A stretch of DNA of 64,000 nucleotides from positions 1 through 64,000 of the forward strand of contig JAEZZY010000056.1 in NCBI GenBank assembly GCA_023418315.1, read 5' to 3'. The stretch comes from Bacteroidota bacterium (GTDB lineage: Bacteria; Bacteroidota; Bacteroidia; Chitinophagales; Chitinophagaceae). Numbering within the stretch: the first letter of the stretch is position 1; each line of letters starts with the position of its first letter. The position numbers and the translations under genes were made by a program. The notes beneath the pieces were generated by a model. The model searched no databases, was not told the DNA's origin, and saw nothing but the letters and a program-made list of their open reading frames with translations. Shown here one piece after another: positions 43,152 through 53,700 of this stretch.

Positions 43152-43493
43152 TTATGATTGTGTGTGCTGCACTTGCTCCATGATTTCATCAAAGCGAATG
43201 CCGTTGTGGCTTTCCTCATACGCACAGGCTTCGTTTTTTATCAGCAGCACCTGCGGCGATTCATGCTTTACCTGATACAGCTCGGCAATTCTGTTGGATA
43301 AAGCTCTGTAGGCAAGCAAATCGAGGTAGTAAAAATCAACAGCTTCCAGAGTTTCTTCTTTATCTAACCGGGCTTTAGCCATAGCGCTGATGGAGCACCT
43401 GATGCTGTGTTTAAAAATGATACAAGGCTTTGTTTTGCTTTGTTCGTTGAGTTCGTCCAATTGCGTTTCGTTTTCCAGAGGCAGCCATTTCAT
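43152..43493 (-). CDS. ytxJ: YtxJ family bacillithiol-system thioredoxin-like protein
   Basis: The 113-aa cytoplasmic protein has a thioredoxin-like fold with a single active-site cysteine, Cys33, in IFKHSIRCSIS, matching the YtxJ (monothiol) pattern. The ESPQVLLIKN cis-Pro segment is present. YtxJ proteins are proposed to act with bacillithiol in de-bacillithiolation of proteins. The presence suggests the organism makes bacillithiol. Confidence 0.85.
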   Translation of the reverse strand: MKWLPLENETQLDELNEQSKTKPCIIFKHSIRCSISAMAKARLDKEETLEAVDFYYLDLLAYRALSNRIAELYQVKHESPQVLLIKNEACAYEESHNGIRFDEIMEQVQHTQS

Positions 43494-43533
43494 AGGGGCA
43501 AAGTTAGCAGTTTAGAAATTTCATCTTGTCTAT

Positions 43534-43563
43534 TGCTTATTTCCGGATTGCGCTTACTTTTAT
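43534..43563 (+). promoter_or_regulatory. Promoter of fabD: TTG, 19-bp spacer, TACTTTTA
   Basis: TTG at 43534-43536 and TACTTTTA at 43556-43563 (7 of 8 matches to TAnnTTTG) are 19 bp apart. The ATG at 43589 lies 25 bases downstream, which rules out the longer start at 43526. Confidence 0.55.
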
Positions 43564-43588
43564 CCCTGAAACAGAGTTTGATTTATCT

Positions 43589-44470
43589 ATGAAGCACGCA
43601 TTTATTTTTCCGGGTCAGGGTTCTCAGTTTTCCGGTATGGGAAAGAAATTGTATGAAGAAAACCCGAAAGCAAAAGAATATTTTGAACAAGCCAATGATA
43701 TCCTGGGTTTTAGAATCACCGATGTGATGTTTGAGGGCAGTGATGCGGATCTGAAACAAACCAACGTAACGCAACCGGCTATTTTCCTGCATTCCGTAGT
43801 GCTGTTTGAAACCACTCCCGATCTGTTGCCGGATATGGTGGCGGGTCATTCTCTGGGTGAATTTTCGGCATTGGTAGCCAACAAAGTACTTTTATTTGAA
43901 GACGGGCTGCGTTTAGTCGCCAAGCGTGCAGAAGCCATGCAAAAAGCGTGTGCGAAAACACCTTCTACTATGGCGGCGGTACTGGGATTGGACGATGCGG
44001 TGATAGAGGAAGTGCTGAGCAACATAACGGACGAAGTGGTCGTACCTGCTAATTATAACAGCCCAGGGCAACTGGTCATCAGCGGCAGCCTGGAAGGAAT
44101 TAATAAAGCCTGTGAAGCGCTGAAAGCCGCTGGCGCCAAGCGTGCACTGGTGCTGCCCGTGGGCGGCGCTTTCCACTCTCCTTTGATGTCGCCTGCTAAA
44201 GAAGAATTGCAGGAAGCCATTATGAATACACATTTTAACAACCCTACCTGCCCCGTGTATCAAAATGTGGATGCACATCCCTATATAGACCCCGGTATGA
44301 TCAAACAAAATCTCATCAACCAGCTTACCTCGCCGGTGCGGTGGACGCAAACCATTCAGAAAATGACAGCCAATGGCGCAACCGATTTTACGGAAGTAGG
44401 CCCCGGTACGGTGCTTCAAGGCTTGGTAAAGAAAATATCCAAAGAAGCGATTACCCGCGGAATCAATTAA
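43589..44470 (+). CDS. fabD: Malonyl-CoA:ACP transacylase
   Basis: The 293-aa enzyme loads malonyl groups onto acyl carrier protein for fatty-acid synthesis. It starts MKHAFIFPGQGSQFSGMG and has the nucleophile motif GHSLGE with Ser88 and the catalytic His in GGAFHSPLM. The C-terminal EVGPGTVLQGLVK is typical. A frame from 43526 adds 21 non-homologous residues. It is monocistronic and convergent with the HIT gene, with 1 bp between stops. Confidence 0.95.
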   Translation: MKHAFIFPGQGSQFSGMGKKLYEENPKAKEYFEQANDILGFRITDVMFEGSDADLKQTNVTQPAIFLHSVVLFETTPDLLPDMVAGHSLGEFSALVANKVLLFEDGLRLVAKRAEAMQKACAKTPSTMAAVLGLDDAVIEEVLSNITDEVVVPANYNSPGQLVISGSLEGINKACEALKAAGAKRALVLPVGGAFHSPLMSPAKEELQEAIMNTHFNNPTCPVYQNVDAHPYIDPGMIKQNLINQLTSPVRWTQTIQKMTANGATDFTEVGPGTVLQGLVKKISKEAITRGIN

Positions 44471-44471
44471 T

Positions 44472-44870
44472 CTATGCCTGAAGGTTGTCCAAAATTTTCT
44501 TTTGGATAGCCTTCATGGTTTCTTCATTCAACGTAAGCTTAGGTCTGGTAAAGTTGAGATCGTCGGCTGAATTAATAGGAATGAGGTGCATGTGCGCATG
44601 AGGCACTTCGAGGCCTACCACGCTGATGCCGCATCGGTTGCAAGCAAATGATCTTTCGATGGACTTGGCTATGGGCTTTGCAAATACGAGCCATTTGCTT
44701 AGCAGCTCATCACTTACATCAAACAGCTTATCTACTTCCGTTTTGGGAATAACGAGCGTATGCCCCTCCGTCATAGGGAAAATATCCAGAAAGGCAATGA
44801 AATCATCATCTTCGGCTATTTTATAGGAAGGGATTTCTCCGCTGATAATTTTAGTGAACAGGCTGCTCAT
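44472..44870 (-). CDS. HIT family hydrolase (Hint/PKCI-like)
   Basis: The 132-aa cytoplasmic protein has the histidine triad HAHMHL at His91, His93 and His95, plus the GHTLVIPK and DIFPMTEG segments of HIT proteins. Such enzymes hydrolyse nucleoside phosphoramidates or related nucleotides. It starts 1 bp after the greA stop, so the two genes are co-transcribed. Confidence 0.93.
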   Translation of the reverse strand: MSSLFTKIISGEIPSYKIAEDDDFIAFLDIFPMTEGHTLVIPKTEVDKLFDVSDELLSKWLVFAKPIAKSIERSFACNRCGISVVGLEVPHAHMHLIPINSADDLNFTRPKLTLNEETMKAIQKKILDNLQA

Positions 44871-44871
44871 C

Positions 44872-45351
44872 TCAAATGGAAATTTCTTCGATTTTAAATT
44901 TAAGAATGCCGGCAGGGGCTTGCACTTCGGCTATATCGCCTACTTTTTTTCCCAACAGCCCTTTGCCTATAGGAGAGGAAACGGAAAGCTTTCCAGATTT
45001 AAGGTCAGCCTCGGTTTCGGATACAAGCTGGTAAACAAAGGTTTTTTTATTTCCGAGGTTGGTGAGTTTCACTTTGCTGAGTATGGATACTTTGCTGGTG
45101 TCCACATCTTTTATATCAATGACACGTGCCGAAGCAACGGCGGCTTCCAACTGGGCTACTTTTGCTTCGTGCAAACCCTGGGCTTCTTTAGCGGCATCGT
45201 ATTCGGCATTTTCTTTCAAATCGCCTTTTTCTCTTGCTTCTTTTATGGCTTCGGCTATCTGTGCTCTTCCTGTAGTTTTGAGGATGTTGAGCTCCTCCCG
45301 CATTTGGTCAAGCGTTTCTTGTGTTACATAGTTTAGTCCTGACATGCTCAT
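44872..45351 (-). CDS. greA: Transcription elongation factor GreA
   Basis: The 159-aa protein rescues backtracked RNA polymerase by stimulating transcript cleavage. The N-terminal coiled-coil holds the acidic tip region (REKGDLKENAEYDAAKEAQ), and the C-terminal FKBP-like domain has SPIGKGLLGKKVGD. Met3 is an alternative start. It forms an operon with the HIT gene. A terminator at 45380-45407 separates it from the porin gene upstream. Confidence 0.96.
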   Translation of the reverse strand: MSMSGLNYVTQETLDQMREELNILKTTGRAQIAEAIKEAREKGDLKENAEYDAAKEAQGLHEAKVAQLEAAVASARVIDIKDVDTSKVSILSKVKLTNLGNKKTFVYQLVSETEADLKSGKLSVSSPIGKGLLGKKVGDIAEVQAPAGILKFKIEEISI

Positions 45352-45379
45352 TCATTCTTTTAAAAAAACAAAAAAATAA

Positions 45380-45407
45380 CAACGCCTCCGGGTGAGCAGA
45401 AGCGTTG
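45380..45407 (-). terminator. Terminator after the PorV-like gene
   Basis: On the minus strand CAACGC and GCGTTG form the stem base, with two further pairs inside, and a T-rich run (TTTTTTTGTTTTTTT) follows. It lies 22 bases after the porin stop. Confidence 0.7.
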
Positions 45408-45429
45408 GAAAAAGTAAAGTTAAGTAAAA

Positions 45430-46554
45430 TTATTCTGAAACCTCGGCGTTTTTATCGCGTGCGCGGGTCATAAAGCGGAGGGAAAAAGCGTGTACGCCAT
45501 TGCTGGGACGCTGTGTAGGGCGGTAAGAATAATCTATTGCCAACAACGGTCCGCCTTTACCTAAAGATGCTTGTATGGTAGCGCCGGCGGCTAAGCCTGT
45601 ATAGTAGGTGCTGGGTGTTTCGGCGTTATTCATATCTTTTTCATAACGGTAAGCAGCGCGCAACATAAACATTTCTTTAAAGGCATATTCCACCCCTGCG
45701 CCGAAGTAGTCGTTGAGGAAGGAATTGGAAGTAAACGAAGCCATAACCGTAGCGCGGTGTTTGGCTTTATCGTCTTCGCCTTGTAAGCGGTTTTCATCCA
45801 GATAAAAATCATAAGAAAGACCAAAATTCAGGTACGTAGGCATTTCAAATTTATCGCTGGGAACGTGCAAGGTCATCTGGTCGGAGGCATTGCTTCCTTC
45901 AGGCAGTTGCGACTCTACAGAAAATCCGGCTCCGGTGAAACGCATGTTGGTGCCCACGTTTCGGAGGGTAACACCGAAATGGAAATTATCACGTTTACCG
46001 GTAACGTAGTGTACGCCTCCTTCAAAAGCAGCGCCATTCGCTTTAATGCTGGAGATTTGTTCGGAAACAAACGTAGCTCCGATACCCGCATAGATATGCT
46101 CGGAAAATGCTTTTGCAAAGCCTAAACTTATATTCAGCATCTGTGGCTTATAGGTTCCTATGCCGCCATGAGGATTATCCCAATCGGTAATGGTGATATC
46201 TCCAAAACCCATGGTCATGATGTTAAAACCGATCACGCCGAAGTTGCCGATTTTTTGCGCCAGGCCTAAGTTGTTTACCGATACGCCGGCTCCTTGCAGG
46301 ATTTCGTTTCTGGAAAGACCAATTTCGGTGTTTTCCGTCATAGCCAGTCCTGCAATGTTCACTTTCATAGCCTGAATACCTTTTACACTTGCAGTATTCA
46401 GTCCGAAGACGCCGGTAGATTGTCCCCAGGGATTTATCAATAGCTCAGTAGCTCCCGATTGTCCGGTGCGGTCTTTATTACCCGCATACGCGTCCGAAGC
46501 GCATACACCAAGCAAGATCGCGAAAGCAGTAGATTTTGTAAGTATGTTTTTCAT
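45430..46554 (-). CDS. PorV/PorQ family outer-membrane protein
   Basis: The 374-aa protein has a signal peptide (MKNILTKSTAFAILLGVCAS, cleavage near AYA). An FadL-like barrel of the PorV/PorQ (UPF0164) type follows, with strands such as GVIGFNIMTMGFGDITITD, LNISLGFAKAF and HAFSLRFMTRA. In T9SS, PorV binds sorting domains of cargo at the outer membrane; related proteins are found beside T9SS cargo genes. It lies downstream of the TonB receptor and the 1349-aa exported protein on the same strand, behind a hairpin. A cargo-specific role is likely but inferred. Confidence 0.83.
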   Translation of the reverse strand: MKNILTKSTAFAILLGVCASDAYAGNKDRTGQSGATELLINPWGQSTGVFGLNTASVKGIQAMKVNIAGLAMTENTEIGLSRNEILQGAGVSVNNLGLAQKIGNFGVIGFNIMTMGFGDITITDWDNPHGGIGTYKPQMLNISLGFAKAFSEHIYAGIGATFVSEQISSIKANGAAFEGGVHYVTGKRDNFHFGVTLRNVGTNMRFTGAGFSVESQLPEGSNASDQMTLHVPSDKFEMPTYLNFGLSYDFYLDENRLQGEDDKAKHRATVMASFTSNSFLNDYFGAGVEYAFKEMFMLRAAYRYEKDMNNAETPSTYYTGLAAGATIQASLGKGGPLLAIDYSYRPTQRPSNGVHAFSLRFMTRARDKNAEVSE

Positions 46555-46687
46555 CTGAAAATATTTATAGTTCTTTATGACCGGAAGGAAATTTCTATAC
46601 AGTATTGAGGTAAATTATGCCTTTGTATATGGTTACCTTCTTATTTACTTCATAAATAATTTATTGCTTCAATTATTTTGGGAATAA

Positions 46688-46717
46688 AGCAGGTTAAGTA
46701 TCACTACTCAACCTGCT
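46688..46717 (-). terminator. Strong hairpin between the 1349-aa gene and the PorV-like gene
   Basis: On the minus strand AGCAGGTTGAGTA and TACTTAACCTGCT form a 13-bp stem with one G-T pair and a GTGA loop, followed by TTTATT. It starts 14 bases after the stop at 46731. It could end transcription of the TonB operon or lower expression of the porin gene. Confidence 0.75.
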
Positions 46718-46730
46718 ATTTATACAATCG

Positions 46731-49700
46731 TTAAAAATTCGTAGCATCCACAGGACGCATTGCCCCGAACCATTTCACCACTTTCTCCCCTATGCCATCT
46801 GCTTTGATGTGTATGAGGTACATACCACTTGCGATAGGCAATCCTTTCGAGTTTCTGATGTCCCAGTCTATATAAGGCTGGTTATCGTCTTTAGAAAGTC
46901 TTTTGATCAAGGAACCGTCTAATGAGTAAATATGGACAGTAGCCTTAGGCGGCAGGTTGATAATCCGCACCCTTGTATCCAATCGGTTTTTCTCATACCC
47001 GTTATAGGCATAATAAGGATTAGGAACTACTAACATACCATCCAGCAATTTTTGCTTATCGGCAGAATAAGGATTTTTGGAATCGGATAATTTAAGCGGT
47101 GCAAGGTCTTTAGTGCCAAACTGATACTTAGGATAACCCGGTACGTTAAAGGTATTATCAGGCGTAACAGCCGCAGGCAGACGATATGCATAAGGTCTTG
47201 TAACTCGGAAGCTCACACGGGTTTCTGTTGGGATGATACCATCTTTCACAGAAAGCAAAGGCATATCCGGATTAGACAATGGCAAGCCTACCCACATCGT
47301 GCGTGCAAATACCCTGTTATTTAAAAGGAAGGTACTTACTCCGTCAAAATATCTTTTAATGCTATCGCATTCATCATATTTTGAATGGTGTACGTAAATG
47401 TAGTGGCGGCCGCCAAAGACAGGATTCCCCACATTATCAAAGGCTATAGAGGTAGGATTCCAAATCATATCCCGTCCGTTTTGATTTTTCAGGAAGGAAC
47501 TTTCACCGAAGAAGATATTCAAGCGTTCTCCTGTTTCTTGGTTAATTGCGTAACCCGGGAAGTAAGAGAAACCGTAATCATTTGCATCGGTAGCATAAAT
47601 GGGGTTTCCGGCTCCGTCCACATCACCCGTCCAAGAAGCATGTCTTCTCATGCCGAATTTAGGTGCATTTCCTTCAGACAATCCGCCACCGGGATCCTTA
47701 TCATCATCGGTAAGTTCCAATACCACACATTTAGACCATTTCGATTTGTCGGAGGTAAAGACAATATCCACACTTTGCAATTTGTACAATACCGTACCGG
47801 CAGAGCCTACAGTACTGGCTTTTGCCACGCCAAATCCACAAAGCGATTTATCTTCTACTGCTGCAAGGTCATAAGGCGCCCACGTACCTATGGTAGCAGT
47901 GCTGGCTGATAACATAGACTCATAGAACTGCAGGGAGTCCACTGCCAGGTTATCGCTAAAATTACAATCAATAACAGGTTCTTCCGGCTGAGCAAAACCT
48001 CCGCTCCGTATCCAGTTGTTAAATACTTCCTGCTCTCCATCGTTTACACCTGCCAGCCAAGGTTGCGCAGGATTTTCATAGGTAACATAAGAGGAGATAT
48101 ATCCGTTTCTTCCAGCTTCGGTTTGTAAATCACCGGGGCGGTCGGTTTGCTTTAACGAGATGGAAAGTCCATAATCTTCTATAATTTGCTCATTCAGCGC
48201 ATCCAGGTTACGTTCACTATAGATAACCGTATTCACATCGCCATCTTTCACTAAAGCCCATTTAACATGCTCCGGTATTACTCCTTTTTCAGCATCGGCA
48301 TAGGCCATAGCAGAGTCGGGTTTTGTTTGATCTTTGATCAGGTACAATTTCCAGTCGCTTGCCGGAACTTTCAGCGGGTCAATCACTTTCACATCTATAG
48401 GTCCTCTGCCGGCTTCATACACAGGCTGAGCAGATTCATAATTATTAGAGAGTAGCAGGGCTTCTTCTTCGGAAGCGGCGCTAAGTTGTAAATCAAGACC
48501 ACCGTTGCCTTTTCCTTCCAGTTGCTTGATGATTACCCCGGTTCCGTAATCAGAGTTAAGTACGGTACCCATATTTCCGTTGGAAGGGTTGGGCATCACC
48601 GCTACGATCATCTCAGATAATGCTTTTCCGTTAGGACCGTGGGCACTTTCCAGATACGGACGATCTTGGGTAGAATCTGTCTGGAACTGGTTGAAGTTGG
48701 CAAAATTGTTATACGCATAGGCAATGGTGAGGAAATAATAGGTTTTATAATTCACCAATCGTTGGTCATCACCTGTGGCAAATGCGTCATTTGTAATCTG
48801 GAAACTATGTCTTAATCCGCTGTCTTTACCATCTACTTTTACCACCGGTATCCAGCAGTTATCACATTCTTCCAGCTTCGTATCTTTTGACCAGCCTATA
48901 ATGCGAGAAACTCCGTTTTTAATATCGCTTTGGAATACTTCCTTCGCTACGGTTTCATCAAGCGCTCCGTTTTCGTCAAATATCTGCGCAGGTGTGATGA
49001 GCGCATTTTTCAACTGGAATACACGGTATCCTTCAAATCGGTAAATAGAGTCTTTTCCTATATTATAAGCTTTACGGGAAATTACGCGGTATTTAGCCGA
49101 ATCGGTATCATAGCCGTATTTTTCCATATAGTTGGTGCTTGCAGGGTCGTTTTGCAGGTAGAACAATACTTTTCTATCCATTTCCCTATAAGTAACACGT
49201 GGTGCTTCAGGACCTTCGATGGTTTTAAAGTTATTATCAAACAATTCCTGAGTAAGATCATCCGCTACTTTGATTTTAGCAAAGCTTCCTGTAGGACAGC
49301 CGCCTGCATTCGCTACCCATACAGCTCCTATAATAATGTCGTTCACATCACCCGGTCTCAATTGGAACGGACCTGCGGAGTGGATAAAACGTCTATCACC
49401 GGGAGGGTTGGAGCAGGCACATTCAGACCAGCCTGAGTTCATTTCTCCGGCAAATACAAAAGAAACGGGATCGCCGGTATTCAAGCCGGTACAAGGACTG
49501 TTGCCCGGGTCAAACATGAATCGTTTACCATATCTGCGGGAACCGGTCATGTAATTATAAAATTCAACAGCGTTTTCAGGGCCTAATATTTCAGCAGGGA
49601 ATCCGTCACCGTTATTGTTGAAATAAGAGAATACGGTCATTTTCAATTTCCAAGTGGTATCTTTACCCGTAATGGAATCTACATAGTGCAATTGAGGACC

Positions 49701-50780
49701 TATAAAGAAGTCCACACCTACCATAGGCGGATTGGCACCATAAGATGTAGGCTCACCAAAACCATCTATAGGAGTGGCATTATATAATATACCTAAGCCG
49801 CGCAGAGTATCGCAACCTATATAATCATCTCTCGCATAGCCGAGGTCAGCATCCGTCCAAGTAGCCATAAAGGCGCTGTCCAGTGTAAGTCCGGCGCGGT
49901 TAATCACTTTATAGTCAAAAAAGGTAGCATCGTTCAAAAAGTCTTTGGTAGAGAAGGCAAAGGCAGAGGTTTGGATTTCCAAGCCTATGGATTCGCTTTT
50001 GGTTTGCAATTTAGCATTACCGCGGTCGTTAAATACCCACCAAACTACCTGGTCGCCTCTTCCGGGATCTTCCATATTAGGATAATCTCCTGTTTCAGGA
50101 TTGTAAATGCCATTTCCATCCAGATCTACAAACGGGGCATAATCCCTGTCGTCCATTTCCAGCACTTTTCCGGTAGCACCTTTAGCTTTTCTGGTATTAT
50201 CATTAAAAATGCCTGTGGTATTGTCTGCAGAGGCGGCACCATTACCTCTTGCCGGCCATTCAAAGATGGTACGGTATCTCTCATTATCCATTGCTTCCTT
50301 GTAGTCGGATAGCATTTTAAATTCATTTACCAGCGTACGGTCTAATTTCCAAAAACGATCCCATTCGTTACACGTAGCCGCATCTATTTCGTAAGTGCCT
50401 TTATTGGTGTTCAGTGGGCCGGGCCAGTAGTCATTCCCGTCTTGTCTGTAAAGCTGCGCTGCTACTTTAAGAGAGCCATTTTGCAAACCGCCTACCCAGC
50501 AGGAGCCGGCGAATAGGGAGCTTTTACGAGATCCCTTAGGTACTTCATAGGCAGCGTTGCCGGTACCTTGATCCCACCACATATCCCCACCGGTCATCAG
50601 TCGTGCGCGCACATTATTGATATCCAAGTCAATAGCCGCTGTAGCGGGGTTACAGCCCGCCGCTGTTTTCAGCACGTTTTTCTTCGGTGTCTTTCCGCTG
50701 GTAGGCAATGCCTGCACTGCTGACGCGGCAAAGATAAGAGCGGCAGCAATCACGGAAATTCTATACATATTACGGTTCAT
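46731..50780 (-). CDS. Large exported protein with a T9SS/FlgD-like C-terminus
   Basis: The 1349-aa protein has a signal peptide (RISVIAAALIFAASAVQALP). A long body rich in Asp, Asn, Gly and aromatic residues follows, with calcium-binding-like stretches (FVDLDGNGIYNPETGDYP). The C-terminus (about residues 1240-1349) contains VVPNPYYAYNGYEKNRLDTR, HIYSLDGSLIKRL and GMYLIHIKADG, a FlgD-like/T9SS-type sorting domain. It is presumably secreted or surface-bound. It starts 19 bp after the TonB receptor stop, so the two form an operon. Function unknown; the family is common as receptor-linked exported proteins in Bacteroidota. Confidence 0.83.
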   Translation of the reverse strand: MNRNMYRISVIAAALIFAASAVQALPTSGKTPKKNVLKTAAGCNPATAAIDLDINNVRARLMTGGDMWWDQGTGNAAYEVPKGSRKSSLFAGSCWVGGLQNGSLKVAAQLYRQDGNDYWPGPLNTNKGTYEIDAATCNEWDRFWKLDRTLVNEFKMLSDYKEAMDNERYRTIFEWPARGNGAASADNTTGIFNDNTRKAKGATGKVLEMDDRDYAPFVDLDGNGIYNPETGDYPNMEDPGRGDQVVWWVFNDRGNAKLQTKSESIGLEIQTSAFAFSTKDFLNDATFFDYKVINRAGLTLDSAFMATWTDADLGYARDDYIGCDTLRGLGILYNATPIDGFGEPTSYGANPPMVGVDFFIGPQLHYVDSITGKDTTWKLKMTVFSYFNNNGDGFPAEILGPENAVEFYNYMTGSRRYGKRFMFDPGNSPCTGLNTGDPVSFVFAGEMNSGWSECACSNPPGDRRFIHSAGPFQLRPGDVNDIIIGAVWVANAGGCPTGSFAKIKVADDLTQELFDNNFKTIEGPEAPRVTYREMDRKVLFYLQNDPASTNYMEKYGYDTDSAKYRVISRKAYNIGKDSIYRFEGYRVFQLKNALITPAQIFDENGALDETVAKEVFQSDIKNGVSRIIGWSKDTKLEECDNCWIPVVKVDGKDSGLRHSFQITNDAFATGDDQRLVNYKTYYFLTIAYAYNNFANFNQFQTDSTQDRPYLESAHGPNGKALSEMIVAVMPNPSNGNMGTVLNSDYGTGVIIKQLEGKGNGGLDLQLSAASEEEALLLSNNYESAQPVYEAGRGPIDVKVIDPLKVPASDWKLYLIKDQTKPDSAMAYADAEKGVIPEHVKWALVKDGDVNTVIYSERNLDALNEQIIEDYGLSISLKQTDRPGDLQTEAGRNGYISSYVTYENPAQPWLAGVNDGEQEVFNNWIRSGGFAQPEEPVIDCNFSDNLAVDSLQFYESMLSASTATIGTWAPYDLAAVEDKSLCGFGVAKASTVGSAGTVLYKLQSVDIVFTSDKSKWSKCVVLELTDDDKDPGGGLSEGNAPKFGMRRHASWTGDVDGAGNPIYATDANDYGFSYFPGYAINQETGERLNIFFGESSFLKNQNGRDMIWNPTSIAFDNVGNPVFGGRHYIYVHHSKYDECDSIKRYFDGVSTFLLNNRVFARTMWVGLPLSNPDMPLLSVKDGIIPTETRVSFRVTRPYAYRLPAAVTPDNTFNVPGYPKYQFGTKDLAPLKLSDSKNPYSADKQKLLDGMLVVPNPYYAYNGYEKNRLDTRVRIINLPPKATVHIYSLDGSLIKRLSKDDNQPYIDWDIRNSKGLPIASGMYLIHIKADGIGEKVVKWFGAMRPVDATNF

Positions 50781-50799
50781 ATTATGCTAACTTTTACTT

Positions 50800-53700
50800 T
50801 TAGAAATTAAACTGTAAACCAATATTGATTCGTCTTGGGTTATTGAGATAGCCAGGGTTTTGATTATCAATAGTATAAAGATCGTAGTAGCTCTGTGGAT
50901 TATACTGGGTAGAAGCCGCTTGTTGTCCGTTGGCAGATACCAGGTATCCGTTATCATCAGGACGGCCGGTGTATCTATATACACCCAATACATCTCTCGT
51001 GTTCAACAGATTGGAGATATACACGAATGCCATCATACCCAATGATTTTCTTTCCCTCATACCGTCCGCTTCAGGATTCTTTTTGCTTAGGTAAATATCG
51101 AATTGCTTGTCGAAACGGAGGTCGAACATATAGTGCCAAGGCATTCTTGCGTTTTGCACGCCGCCGATGATGGTCGTATTACCGGGGATAGCATTGATAT
51201 ATCTTGTATAAGGCTCACCGCTTCTGGTTCTGAAGATCAGGTTCAGACCGGCATTTTCCAGTATATGGTATTTACCCACTATAGGTCCTTCTCCTTTATC
51301 GTAGCGATAGTCAATATTTACATTGATATTATGCCTTGAATCCACGCTAAGCGGGTAAGCAAAGCGCAGGTTAGGCAGGGAAGCGCCTATGAGGTTTTGC
51401 AGCAGTCCCCCGGTAGCCACTACGTCCGACCTGCCTCCATTGGATTCAGCAGCACTGGAGCCTGTACCTTCCGCAAATTGAAGCGTATAGGTAGCAAACA
51501 TCATCAGGTGGTTGGTTCTGCGAAGATCGTATTTGAATATAAATCCTTTGGTAGTAGAAAAGTCTCTGTTGCCATAGGTATAATAAGTAGTAGGCCAAGC
51601 ATATAAATAAGGGCGTACTTGTATCATATCCTTACGTTCTTTATAGAAACCGGTAAGTGTAACGGCAGAAGATTTATTCAGTTGTTGCTGGAAGCCGATT
51701 TCATAGTCAAACATTTTTTCGGGTTTCAGATCCGGATTGCCTATGATAGCGGAAGAATTTTGAACAATGTTATAATAGTCTCCGGGAGTAGCATATATCT
51801 GTGCTACAGATTTTGGACGCTGTACTACCACATCATAGTGCGCATAGAACATAGACTGCTCGGCTATAGGGAAAGAGAAGGACAAACGAGGCATCACGTT
51901 TACCTGTGGTTTGTAATCGGTAAAGGAGCTGTTCGGGTCGTAACCTTCATCTCTCATGGTTAAAGCGCGTGTAGGATTGGCGGGATCGTTATTGCGTTGC
52001 AAATAAGGCTGAGGAGCACGTCCATCGCTATAAAGTCGTTGAATATCGGAAGGATCGGCAAGGGGTCTTCCATAGGGATCATACCAATCATCCCCGTTTC
52101 TATAACCTACCACCTGCGGATTTTCAGCCGTGTTATCCGCAACATACACTACATAATCGCTGCCCATATTGCCCGGTGTACCGTTGTTGTATAAATTCTT
52201 GGCATCGGAAGTGGCTACGGTATTTACAGCATAAAGGGAGTAAGGATCTTTCAACACTTTGGTGTTGGCATCAAAACGTTCTACACGCACACCCACATTG
52301 AACAACGTACCGCTGCCAAATTCAAATTTATCCATGATATAGCCTGCCGTGTAGTTGGGACGAAACGCACCTACATTACGGGTATAATTTCCATTGGCAT
52401 CTTTTTTCGTAAACCAGTCGTTGAAGTTCACTTGTCCGTTCAGTCGCTTGCCGGTATAGTCATAGCCATAATAGTTTACAAAGTTTTCGCCCTGATTGAG
52501 TAATTCATCGGCAGAGAACATATCCAGAGAAAACAGGGAGGGATCCAAGGCATCTACGTTCAGGTAGCTGTTACCGTTTACACCGCCGTTGTCTATACCC
52601 AACTCTGCCAGTTTTTTTCTTAGGTTTTTACTAAAGGTGGATTGGCTGCCTTCATCGAATCTGTTTTGATAAACAACCGTATCGGTAGGGCCGGGGGTCA
52701 TTCCGTTTTGCTGCATTTCCTCCCAAGTATAAGATTGTCCGTTTCTGATATAAGTAGGCGTATGATAATCAAGGCTGATCAAGTGCTGGTTGGCAAGCAG
52801 CCTCATGGCGTTCCAGATACTAACGGAAGTGCTGGGTCTGCCAAAACCGAAAAATCTTTCGGAACGTTGTTGATAGTACATACCGAAGCCAATCGCGTGT
52901 TTGGTTTTGCCTAATTGAAGGTCAAAGTTGGCATCAACCTGGAAGGCAAATTGCTCCCTGTTGCTATAACTATAGCCTGTCAATCCTCTTCCTACATTCG
53001 CAAATACATTGGAGCCTATTACATCAGAGGGAATCTGACCGTTCAGCAATCCTCTTTGCTGCGATAATTCATCCAAGCTCGATACATTGCCGTCTAAGAA
53101 ATCATACACCTGACTGGTATAATTGGCCAGATAAGGATTTCTATCGGAACGTTCGAAGGTAACTCCGCTGGGATTGCGGTTGGTTTCCAAGCGTATCATA
53201 TTGATACCCGATACGCTATCATATCCAAATGCGTAAATAGGCGTGTATTTTATATCATATTTACCGATGTAATTATAGTAAAAAGGATTTTTCTTATGGT
53301 CTTTATCTTCACTTTCTGCATAGTCTCTCTGATAATCTGCCTGCACGCTATAATAAGCATTGGAGATTAACGATTTGTTTTGTGATTCTTCGTCAAAAGA
53401 AGCTTTAGAGTTACCAAGTTTTTGTGTATATCTTAAAAAAGCTCTGGTAGTATTGGATTTATAATTGGGTATTGCTTCAGGAGCGAATAAAGAATAAAAC
53501 TTGCTGTAGTTTCTTTGGTTGTTATAGGTAAAGTTGCCCCCTGCGGAGAGGTTGGCATTTTCAGAAAGTTGCAAATCCAGTCTTCCGTTCGCTCTGGCAG
53601 TTTGGCTTTCGGCATTGATACGGCGTTTGCTGGTTTCGAGGTCATTCATGGTGATATCTTCCGTAGCGTACCGCAGTTCCTGACCGGAAGAGGTACCGGT